In this document: piece by piece, positions 1 to 5,756 of the stretch
How positions within the stretch are numbered: position 1 is the first letter of the stretch
Layout: each line of letters starts with the position of its first letter
NCBI GenBank assembly: GCA_045540695.1
Contig: JAZQHR010000058.1
Span: forward strand, 1 to 14,730
DNA: 14,730 nt
DNA from: JAZQHR01 sp045540695
Lineage (GTDB): Bacteria; Bacillota; Clostridia; UMGS1810
Reading direction: 5' to 3'
Notes under the pieces: generated by a model
Databases searched by the model: none
Seen by the model: only the letters and a program-made list of their open reading frames with translations
Told to the model about the DNA's origin: nothing
Translations under genes and position numbers: made by a program

Positions 1-16
1 CATAAACTAATTTCAT
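1..16 (-). CDS. start of a leftward gene, cut by the window edge
   Basis: Only the first five codons (Met-Lys-Leu-Val-Tyr) are visible, read leftward from an ATG whose first base is at 16. The start is supported by an AGAGGGG Shine-Dalgarno site on the minus strand at 23-29, six bases upstream, and by a strong promoter at 84-112 facing the same way. Nothing can be said about the product. It follows the phosphate transporter gene in the same direction but has its own promoter and lies beyond that gene's terminator, so it is probably a separate transcription unit. Confidence 0.5.
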
Positions 17-83
17 AATTTACCCCTCTTCTCGAATAAATCGATTAATTTTTTGTGTAGTTTATACAAAACCCACTATATTA

Positions 84-112
84 ACTATACCTTTTATATT
101 GATTTTTGTCAA
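84..112 (-). promoter_or_regulatory. sigma-A-type promoter for the gene at the left edge
   Basis: On the minus strand TTGACA (107-112) is followed after exactly 17 bases by TATAGT (84-89). This predicts a start of transcription near 77 and a leader of about 60 bases before the ATG at 16. The -35 box lies inside a small inverted repeat, TTGTC-AA-GACAA (106-117), which could be an operator. That role is inferred only. Confidence 0.75.
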
Positions 113-149
113 GACAAACAGCGTCCGTTTTTGACAAAAAACGACATTT

Positions 150-184
150 ATTCAAAAACAAAAAGACACCAAAATGGTGTCTTT
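150..184 (-). terminator. intrinsic terminator after the phosphate transporter gene
   Basis: On the minus strand a 9-bp perfect stem (176-184 with 162-170) closes a 5-base loop and runs straight into a T-rich tract (150-161). It begins just past the stop codon of the transporter gene at 193 and ends upstream of the next leftward promoter, so it separates the two units. Confidence 0.9.
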
Positions 185-192
185 CAATTTTA

Positions 193-1938
193 TTATTTAA
201 GTGAATATTTTTCAGAATACTCTTTGTAAAGCCTGTTGAATTTCTCGCTTTCATATCTCTCTTTGCCAAGCGACTCATGAAGGTTCATATTATGGTGAGA
301 ATTGTCCATAACGTGTCCCGCGATATTTGAACAGTGGTCGGATACTCTTTCGAGATTGTTTATAAGGTCGTTCCACACAAAGCCAACCTCAAATGTACAT
401 TCACCTTTCTGAAGTCTTTCTATATGGCCTGATTTAAGCTTTTTCTTAAGACCATCTATAACTTCCTCAAGCGGTTCAACCATTTCGGCTTTTTCTATAT
501 CGTTATCCCTAAACGCCTGATATGATATATCTATGACTTCTTTTGTTGCATCTGCGATATTTTTAAATTCGTCGGTTGCAACCTGTGAAAGCGATAAGCC
601 TTTATCGTTTAGCTCCTGTGCAGATTTCATTATGTTTACACCATGGTCAGATATTCGCTCAAAATCACCTATTACTTTAAGTAGCATTGCCGCCTCAAGC
701 GAGTTTTCCTGACTTAATGTATGCGCACTTAATTTCACAAGATAAGTTCCAAGTATATCTTCGTAGTGGTCACTCTTTTTCTCGGACGCTCTGACCTCTT
801 TTGCGACATTTTCGTCAAATTTTTCGAAAAGCGACAAGCTGTTTTTAAGTGCGGTAAACGACAATTCTGCCATTTGAAGCGCATATTTTCTGCAAACATC
901 TAACGCCATAGGCGGAGTAACAAGCAGTCTTTCGTCAAGCTCTGCTTCGATATCCGTTGCCTTGCCGTCAGGAACAAGCTTTATAACAAGCTTTTCAAGA
1001 AGGCTCGATGTTGGATACAATATAGCTGTACAAAGCAGGTTAAATAATGTATGTGCTACCGCTATACCCCAAAGAGTTGCAGATTGGTCTAAAAGTACAG
1101 GTTTAAACGCTGTACGTACAATGTAATATACAACTAAAAGAACCACCGTTCCTATTACATTAAACAACAAATGAAGCGTTGCTGCTCTTTTGGCGTTTTT
1201 ATTTGCTCCCACTCCTGATATCATGGCAGTAATACAAGTACCGATATTTTGACCCATTATGATAGGAATAGCAGCTCCGTACGATACCTGACCTGTTGCC
1301 GCAAGTGCCTGGAGTATACCTACAGACGCTGAGCTGGATTGGATAATAGCGGTGAGAATTGCTCCTGCAAGAACACCTAAAATTGGATTTTTAAACATTA
1401 TGAAAAGCTGTTGAAACTGCGGTACATCTGATAATCCCGATACCGCACCTGACATTGCATCCATACCAAACATAAGTGTAGCAAAGCCTAAAAGGATTGT
1501 ACCTGTGTCCTTTTTCTTTTCATCCTTTGAGAACATGTGAAAAATAATTCCGATAAGTGCAAGAATCGGAGTAAAAGAAGTCGGTTTTAAAAGCTGAACA
1601 AATACATTTCCGCTTTCAATACCGCTAAGACTGAGTATCCACGCAGTAACGGTGGTACCAATATTGGCACCCATTATAACGTTTATAGCCTGAGATAAGG
1701 TCATAAGACCCGAGTTTACAAAACCAACTACCATTACAGTAGTAGCAGATGAACTCTGAATAACTGCTGTTATTCCAAGTCCTGTGATAAGTCCGATAAT
1801 TTTTTTGGTTGTAAGCTTTCCAAGTATGCTTCTTAATTTGTTTCCTGCGCGTTTTTCAAGCGCTTCGCCCATTATGTTCATACCGAACAAGAAAAGACTC
1901 AAGCCTCCAACCAGGGTTAATACATTAAATACGTCCAT
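193..1938 (-). CDS. Na+/phosphate cotransporter with C-terminal PhoU domain
   Basis: This 581-residue membrane protein is of the NptA/PNaS (Na/Pi cotransporter II-like) family, which imports phosphate with sodium. The N-terminal half has two copies of the Na/Pi repeat, each with the hallmark QSSSA motif (residues about 61-65 and 200-204) and GxNIGT (90-95, 229-234). Around eight hydrophobic segments lie between residues 5 and 310. The C-terminal part, about 345-575, is helical and PhoU-like, with the two paired ER(I/V)SDH motifs expected of PhoU metal sites (427-432, 530-535). PhoU domains in such fusions are thought to regulate uptake. I start at the ATG at 1938 because a strong AAAGGAGA site lies at 1945-1952; an in-frame GTG at 1983 would take its codons from an inverted repeat. 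The gene is monocistronic, with a terminator at 150-184 and a likely promoter at 2307-2335, giving an unusually long leader of about 360 bases. Confidence 0.92.
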   Translation of the reverse strand: MDVFNVLTLVGGLSLFLFGMNIMGEALEKRAGNKLRSILGKLTTKKIIGLITGLGITAVIQSSSATTVMVVGFVNSGLMTLSQAINVIMGANIGTTVTAWILSLSGIESGNVFVQLLKPTSFTPILALIGIIFHMFSKDEKKKDTGTILLGFATLMFGMDAMSGAVSGLSDVPQFQQLFIMFKNPILGVLAGAILTAIIQSSSASVGILQALAATGQVSYGAAIPIIMGQNIGTCITAMISGVGANKNAKRAATLHLLFNVIGTVVLLVVYYIVRTAFKPVLLDQSATLWGIAVAHTLFNLLCTAILYPTSSLLEKLVIKLVPDGKATDIEAELDERLLVTPPMALDVCRKYALQMAELSFTALKNSLSLFEKFDENVAKEVRASEKKSDHYEDILGTYLVKLSAHTLSQENSLEAAMLLKVIGDFERISDHGVNIMKSAQELNDKGLSLSQVATDEFKNIADATKEVIDISYQAFRDNDIEKAEMVEPLEEVIDGLKKKLKSGHIERLQKGECTFEVGFVWNDLINNLERVSDHCSNIAGHVMDNSHHNMNLHESLGKERYESEKFNRLYKEYSEKYSLK

Positions 1939-1958
1939 AATCCGTCTCCTTTTATTTA

Positions 1959-2231
1959 AGCCGCTGACACCATCGGCAAACACGTTTTTGATATGTGTTT
2001 TTGCTTCAATCCTTTGTTAAAATACTCGCAAATGCGTCAGCATTTACTCCGTTTTTGCCTCATCTTGAAGCAAAAACTCTATATCAAAAATTCCTTAAAC
2101 CCAAAACAATTTAAAATAGTTATTTCCCAAGGCGAAAGGTTGAAGAAATACTGACGTATTTCAAAACCGACAACGAAGGGAAATGGATATTTTACTTGTG
2201 TTGGGCGTGTTCGCCGATAGTGTCAGCGGCT
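1959..2231. repeat. 273-bp imperfect palindrome with terminal inverted repeats (MITE-like)
   Basis: The ends (1959-1984 and 2206-2231) are inverted copies that match at 24 of 26 bases. They are flanked by near-identical 7-base sequences (TTATTTA at 1952-1958, TTATGTA at 2232-2238), which could be a target-site duplication. Inside each arm is a small hairpin, AAATGC-GTCA-GCATTT (2030-2045) and AAATAC-TGAC-GTATTT (2146-2161), related to each other as inverted copies. A second nested inverted repeat pairs 1985-2009 with 2065-2090. No ORF of note is inside. The layout suggests a non-autonomous miniature element or a large structured RNA. It sits directly upstream of the transporter ribosome-binding site. 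The repeats are seen directly; mobility is inferred. Confidence 0.75.
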
Positions 2232-2306
2232 TTATGTATTATTTCCAGTTTATCTATTTTTATCAGCATATAAACGCTGGTGTTTTTCAAAAACCGCCTT
2301 AATTCA

Positions 2307-2335
2307 ACTTTATAATATTTGTATGTTTTTGTCAA
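2307..2335 (-). promoter_or_regulatory. likely promoter of the phosphate transporter gene
   Basis: On the minus strand a perfect TTGACA (2330-2335) is followed after 17 bases by TAAAGT (2307-2312), a moderate -10 match. It lies upstream of the palindromic element, so the transcript would carry the whole palindrome in its leader. A TATAAA with a 15-base spacer overlaps and is an alternative -10. Confidence 0.5.
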
Positions 2336-2477
2336 TTAGGTTTTATAAACAAAAATTCCCTGTTTTCCCAATTTAATTATGTTATTTTTTACTTAGTCGG
2401 AAGAGAGCAAATTAAAAACGCATTTGACGGTAGCGTTTCGGCATCTTTTGGCAAAACAATACCAGGGAGGGAAAAAT

Positions 2478-2957
2478 ATGATACATGATATACACATATC
2501 ATTTGACAATCTGGCGCATCAAAACACTGGATTACAAGTAAAGCGTGGGGATTATAACACGCACATATTAAACTTTTTATTCGATGATATAGGTGCGGAT
2601 AGTTATCGGATAAGAATCAAAAATGCTAATGGTGAAACTTCGGAAAGTATAACACTGGATACTCCATCATATCAGCTTAGTGCTTTTGATGTGTCGTGTT
2701 CGGGATTGGTAAACGCTGAGTTGTCAGCGTATATTAGCGACAGCCGGCTAACTTCGGCTACATTTACTTATGAAGTGCTAAATGACATTTCAACTGACAG
2801 ACAGATGATAGAAGATGACAGATATCCTATACTCGATGAAATGATTAAAAAAGTTTGTGATGTTGAAAATGAAATGTATTCAAAATATGTTACAAACGAG
2901 CAGTTAGAACAGTTAATACAAACTGCTATTTACGATAGTTGGGAGGACGCTGTATGA
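2478..2957 (+). CDS. phage baseplate upper protein (BppU-like)
   Basis: A 159-residue protein that resembles the N-terminal domain of BppU-type baseplate proteins of phages of Gram-positive bacteria, which link the baseplate to receptor-binding proteins. It opens with a beta-strand-rich segment (IHISFDN, then LNFLFDD near residue 31, YRIRIKNANGE near 43) followed by predicted strands to about residue 102. A charged helical tail from about 108 to 150 (IEDDRYPILDEMIKK, EQLEQLI) could be a trimerising stalk. The start is the ATG at 2478, preceded by AGGGAGGG at 2464-2471; an in-frame TTG at 2424 lacks such a site. Its stop overlaps the next gene's start (ATGA at 2954-2957), indicating coupled translation. 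No clear promoter was found upstream. The family call rests on sequence feel and context rather than a search. Confidence 0.65.
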   Translation: MIHDIHISFDNLAHQNTGLQVKRGDYNTHILNFLFDDIGADSYRIRIKNANGETSESITLDTPSYQLSAFDVSCSGLVNAELSAYISDSRLTSATFTYEVLNDISTDRQMIEDDRYPILDEMIKKVCDVENEMYSKYVTNEQLEQLIQTAIYDSWEDAV

Positions 2958-3739
2958 GTGTACAACAAGATAATTTTAAAAAAATAGCGGATACTATCAG
3001 GGACAGGACTCAAACATTTGAACTAATAAAGCCAATTGATTTCCCACGAAAAATACATGATGTATATTCTTCGGGTATGTATGAGGGCGCAAAGATAGGT
3101 CATTTTGACGAATGGGAAAGTTTTTGGGATACATATCAAGATAACGGAAACAGAACAGACTATTATGTAGCTTTTTATGGGAAGTACTGGAACAATATTT
3201 CTTTTAAGCCGAAGCATCCTATAGTGGTAACCAATGGAAACAGTATGTTTGCTAATTCGGATATATCAGGGGACATGCGCGAGCACGCTGATATAGACAC
3301 TTCACAAAATACTGTTTTCGGAAGTATGTTTGCTTATATGAAAAAGCTTACTCACCTAGGAGTAATAGACACAAGAAGTGCTACTACATTAGGAAATATG
3401 GTGGGATACGATACCTTACTCGTAGAAATAGAAAAAATAATATTAAAAGATGACGGTTCACAGACAATAGGAAATTTTGCGAGTTGCACAAGCCTTCGGG
3501 AAATAAGTTTTGATGGCAAAATAGGAACTAACGCTAATTTTGGGTGGTCACCGCTTTCAAAAAGTAGCATTAAAAATATTATAGATGCTACTGAAAATAA
3601 ACCAATAAGCTTAACATTAAATCAAAATGCAGTAAACAAGGCGTTTGAAACAGAAGATGGTAAAGTCGATGGAACGCAATCCTCAGAGTGGCTTTCGCTT
3701 ACATATAAAAAACCTGATGTTACAATCGCTTTGATTTAA
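2954..3739 (+). CDS. phage tail-associated leucine-rich-repeat-type protein
   Basis: A 261-residue protein of a kind often found beside tail genes in prophages of Clostridia. The N-terminus (residues about 5-40, NFKKIADTIRDRT and PIDFPRKIHDVY) looks like the short helical attachment region of tail appendage proteins. The middle and C-terminal parts (about 95-230) carry irregular repeats of the BspA-like leucine-rich type, for example MFAYMKKLTHLGVIDT (125-140) and FASCTSLREISFDGKIG (175-191), ending in LSKSSIKNIIDAT and LTLNQNAVNKAF, a common closing segment in these phage proteins. The likely role is a tail-tip or receptor-contact protein; that is inference. The ATG at 2954 overlaps the preceding stop and has GGGAGG at 2941-2946. 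An in-frame TTG at 2939 is less likely because it lies upstream of that site. Confidence 0.65.
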   Translation: MSVQQDNFKKIADTIRDRTQTFELIKPIDFPRKIHDVYSSGMYEGAKIGHFDEWESFWDTYQDNGNRTDYYVAFYGKYWNNISFKPKHPIVVTNGNSMFANSDISGDMREHADIDTSQNTVFGSMFAYMKKLTHLGVIDTRSATTLGNMVGYDTLLVEIEKIILKDDGSQTIGNFASCTSLREISFDGKIGTNANFGWSPLSKSSIKNIIDATENKPISLTLNQNAVNKAFETEDGKVDGTQSSEWLSLTYKKPDVTIALI

Positions 3740-3751
3740 AGGAGGATAAAT

Positions 3752-3922
3752 ATGAAGAAAAGAATGATACTCTTTGCTGACGAAGGTAAAATATTGACTG
3801 ACGGAAGTATTTATGGAAAAGAGATATATTTGGCTGAGGGTGATGATGAAAACAGGTTTTATGAGATCAGCCAATGTGAGTATGACGATATAATCGAAAA
3901 AATGGCTAATGAGGAGGTATGA
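3752..3922 (+). CDS. small phage-type protein of unknown function, 56 residues
   Basis: A short acidic protein with an excellent AAAGGAGG site (3738-3745) that overlaps the stop of the previous gene. The sequence begins MKKRMILFADEGKILTDG and has a YEISQCEYDDIIEKM segment near the C-terminus (residues about 37-51). Proteins with this outline often occur between tail-appendage and holin genes in prophages of Clostridia; no function is known to me. It does not match the usual XkdX pattern. Its stop overlaps the start of the holin gene (ATGA at 3919-3922), so all four genes of the cassette are tightly linked. The position, ribosome-binding site and overlap make this a real gene. Confidence 0.7.
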   Translation: MKKRMILFADEGKILTDGSIYGKEIYLAEGDDENRFYEISQCEYDDIIEKMANEEV

Positions 3923-4320
3923 CCAATTTGGAAACTGTAATAAAAGCTATAAAAATAGCATTCGGTGTGCTATCTTCAGCATTTGTTTATTTGTATGGTG
4001 GAGCGGACCTTCTTATGATGGTATTGGTATTTTGCATTGTTGCAGATTATATCACTGGAATAATGTCTGCGATATATTTAAGAAAACTAAATAGTCACAC
4101 CGGATATCTTGGAATATTGAAGAAGATAGGTATACTCGTGACTGTTGCTCTTGGTCATATGATAGGAAAATTAACAGGTGCAGTGCACATAAGAGAGCTT
4201 GTAATAGGATTTTACATAGCAAATGAGGGAATATCCATACTTGAAAATGTAGGAAGAATGGATGTGCCATATCTTTCAAAGCTAAAAGATTTGCTAGAGC
4301 AATTAAAAAACGATATGTAA
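3919..4320 (+). CDS. phage holin, class-4 (TcdE/toxin-secretion type) family
   Basis: A 133-residue membrane protein with the outline of the phage_holin_4 family, which includes phage lysis holins and TcdE-like proteins linked to toxin release. It has three to four hydrophobic segments (about residues 9-28, 30-53, 68-84, 91-104), the family's VADYITGIMSA motif in the second segment (41-51), a short basic loop, GHMIGK (79-84), and the conserved NEGISILENVGR motif (102-113) before a charged amphipathic tail. It acts in the cytoplasmic membrane. The start is not settled: AGGAGG at 3912-3917 lies only one base before the ATG at 3919, while an in-frame TTG at 3928 stands 10 bases from it. No endolysin gene follows, which is unusual for a complete lysis cassette. 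Confidence 0.85.
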   Translation: MTNLETVIKAIKIAFGVLSSAFVYLYGGADLLMMVLVFCIVADYITGIMSAIYLRKLNSHTGYLGILKKIGILVTVALGHMIGKLTGAVHIRELVIGFYIANEGISILENVGRMDVPYLSKLKDLLEQLKNDM

Positions 4321-4341
4321 GTATTATATAAACGAAAAAAA

Positions 4342-4420
4342 CCCGGTCTGTAGTTGGCGGCTACTGACCGGGCTCAAAAAGTGAGAGGGAATCGTCACTT
4401 TTTGGTTCCTTTTTATTTTT
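4342..4420 (+). terminator. double hairpin ending the phage-like cassette
   Basis: Two hairpins lie in a row after the holin stop. The first pairs 4342-4353 with 4361-4372 (CCCGGTC/GACCGGG plus GTAG/CTAC, one T-T mismatch). It has an A tract before it and none after, so by itself it would terminate leftward transcription. The second pairs 4376-4384 with 4395-4403 (9 bp) and is followed by a T-rich run to 4420, a normal rightward terminator. Together they could stop transcription from both sides. Confidence 0.75.
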
Positions 4421-4435
4421 AAAAAAGGAGGGAAA

Positions 4436-4510
4436 ATGAAAAAAAGTTTTATGTTAGTTGTGGTATGTCTATATAATACCACCACATGTCGATTTTTGCA
4501 ATACCTCTAA
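4436..4510 (+). CDS. possible 24-codon peptide gene with a strong ribosome-binding site
   Basis: AAGGAGGG (4425-4432) stands immediately before an ATG at 4436 that opens a 24-codon frame, MKKSFMLVVVCLYN to a TAA at 4510. The frame starts with a positive, hydrophobic stretch but stops soon after, and covers a short inverted repeat (GTGGTA at 4460-4465, TACCAC at 4477-4482). It may be a small peptide, a leader peptide, or the stump of a former gene such as a lysin lost when the phage region decayed. The strong Shine-Dalgarno site is the only real evidence, and it lies just after a terminator. Confidence 0.25.
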   Translation: MKKSFMLVVVCLYNTTTCRFLQYL

Positions 4511-4621
4511 CTGTACAAATGCAATAAAATTTTACGTTTGAAATTATGCAAGTTGCACAAAAAGTGTGTAAAAAAACTGATTTTTAAATTTTCTTATGAC
4601 ATTAAATGTCGGATTTTTCTA
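4511..4621. other. intergenic stretch with small palindromes, no gene
   Basis: With the preceding hairpins and following promoter this completes the roughly 360-base gap between the holin and the isomerase gene. It is very A+T rich and holds TGCAA-G-TTGCA (4547-4557) and GACAT-TAA-ATGTC (4598-4610), both perfect inverted repeats and possible protein-binding sites. No coding frame or RNA gene is recognisable. Confidence 0.5.
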
Positions 4622-4650
4622 TTGACACACCTGTGTTTTGGGTGTATCAT
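4622..4650 (+). promoter_or_regulatory. sigma-A-type promoter of the sugar isomerase-like gene
   Basis: TTGACA (4622-4627) is followed after 17 bases by TATCAT (4645-4650), predicting a start near 4657 and a leader of about 26 bases before the ATG at 4683. The spacer and edges carry an inverted repeat, ACACC (4627-4631) and GGTGT (4641-4645), centred on the promoter, which would suit a repressor operator. The operator is inferred. Confidence 0.8.
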
Positions 4651-4682
4651 CACACTATAATCAATTATTAGGGGGCGTAACA

Positions 4683-5612
4683 ATGAAAAGAAAAATAAGT
4701 TTTTCAATTGGAAGATTACAATCTTTGTATGGCGATGAAAGAGCACTTGAAATAGCAAAAGAAATAGGTGCAGACGCAGTAGATTTTAACCTTTGCGGAA
4801 AGGCGTGGGACTACCAAAATCCCGATTCTATATATTCAAAAAGCGATGAAGAAATAGTAGCATATTATACAGATTTAAAGAAAAAGGCTGAAAGCCTTGG
4901 AATAGAAATTGCTCAGACTCACGGCAGAATAGAGGGATTTAAAAATATTCCTGAAGAGGACGAGGCACTCATCAAAAACGCACGTATCGACTGTATGGTT
5001 ACAAAAACGCTTGGTGCACCTGTGTGTGTTATGCATGGTGTAACTACCATTTTCCTTGGACCTGATGCTGATCCTCAGCTTTATCGCGATTTAAACTTTA
5101 CTATGTTTAACCGCATTATACAATTTGCAAAACAGTATGGCATAAAAATAGCTACTGAAACCTTCGGTGATGCAAAAGGCAAGGGTGAAGGCGGATACCA
5201 CTGCTGCGACTTTTTTGGAAACGCAAATGAGTTTATGGATACATACAAAAGAATCTCAGCCGAAGGTGACAATGCAGATTATTTTACAGTGTGTATAGAT
5301 ACAGGACATTCAAACAAAGCTATTCGTTTTGGCAATCCGTCGGTAGGTGACGTGATAAGAATGCACAAAGGTCATATATCAACCCTTCACCTTCATGATA
5401 ACGATACATTGACCGACCAGCACAAACCTCCTAAGACAGGATGCATAAACTGGGACGACGTACTTGACGCACTTGACGAAGTTGGTTATGACGGTGTGTA
5501 CAATATGGAAATAGCACTTGCATGTTTTGGAAAAGGCTTTGAGATTGAAACCGCTGAATTTGGTATAAAACTACTAAAACACATGTTTAAAATGCGCTAC
5601 GGCGAAGAATAA
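4683..5612 (+). CDS. sugar phosphate isomerase/epimerase-like TIM-barrel protein
   Basis: A 309-residue protein of the AP-endonuclease-2/xylose-isomerase-like TIM-barrel family, which includes sugar epimerases, hydroxypyruvate isomerase and inosose dehydratase. The fold's metal-site residues can be placed: Glu159 in IATETFGD, Asp206 and His209 in CIDTGH, His238 in LHLHDND, and Glu276 in YNMEIAL. His80 (AQTHG) and His118 (VMHG) fit the active-site strands. A divalent-metal isomerase or epimerase of a free or phosphorylated sugar is likely, but the substrate cannot be told. It is cytoplasmic. The ATG at 4683 follows AGGGGG at 4670-4675; an in-frame TTG at 4638 lies inside the promoter spacer and cannot be transcribed from it. 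The gene stands alone, with its own promoter, and ends before a bidirectional-terminator-like palindrome. Confidence 0.85.
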   Translation: MKRKISFSIGRLQSLYGDERALEIAKEIGADAVDFNLCGKAWDYQNPDSIYSKSDEEIVAYYTDLKKKAESLGIEIAQTHGRIEGFKNIPEEDEALIKNARIDCMVTKTLGAPVCVMHGVTTIFLGPDADPQLYRDLNFTMFNRIIQFAKQYGIKIATETFGDAKGKGEGGYHCCDFFGNANEFMDTYKRISAEGDNADYFTVCIDTGHSNKAIRFGNPSVGDVIRMHKGHISTLHLHDNDTLTDQHKPPKTGCINWDDVLDALDEVGYDGVYNMEIALACFGKGFEIETAEFGIKLLKHMFKMRYGEE

Positions 5613-5622
5613 AAAACAAAAT

Positions 5623-5741
5623 GGATTGTTGAAAAATCGAAACTGCGATTTGTCGGAAACTGCCGAACCCTACATATAATATCTTGATTATTGTAGGGAA
5701 TGGCGCTTGCCGACATTCCGAAATCGACTTTTTAACAATCC
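5623..5741. repeat. 119-bp palindromic element between convergent genes, likely bidirectional terminator
   Basis: The two arms (5623-5673 and 5693-5741) are imperfect inverted copies, starting with GGATTGTT/AACAATCC and ending with CCCTAC/GTAGGG around a 19-base A+T-rich loop. An A-rich run precedes (5610-5621) and a T-rich run follows (5742-5752), so transcripts from either side would form a long hairpin followed by U-rich RNA. It fills the gap between the converging isomerase and cardiolipin synthase genes, where no other terminator is present. The length and bulged arms are more typical of a dispersed palindromic repeat than of a minimal terminator. It differs in sequence from the element at 1959-2231. 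Confidence 0.75.
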
Positions 5742-5756
5742 TGTTTTATTTTGCCT

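Noticed and set aside
81..278. Leftward 65-codon frame
   Set aside because: It overlaps the transporter terminator and the 3' end of the transporter gene and has no ribosome-binding site.
1939..1983. N-terminal extension of the phosphate transporter from a GTG at 1983
   Set aside because: The extension is encoded by the terminal inverted repeat, and the ATG at 1938 has a far better ribosome-binding site.
1959..2231. CRISPR-like or riboswitch reading of the palindromic element
   Set aside because: There are no regularly spaced direct repeats, and no known riboswitch core was recognised; terminal inverted repeats fit a miniature element better.
2303..2488. Open frame of about 60 codons ending KNAFDGSVSASFGK... 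just before the BppU-like gene, possibly the tail end of an upstream phage gene
   Set aside because: It has no start codon, its first half is low-complexity A+T-rich sequence overlapping the likely transporter promoter, and I cannot match the end to a known protein. A homology search of the last 30 codons could revive it.
4342..4403. Possible small structured RNA or tRNA-like element at the double hairpin
   Set aside because: No cloverleaf, anticodon arm or CCA-like end could be built; two terminator-type hairpins explain the sequence.
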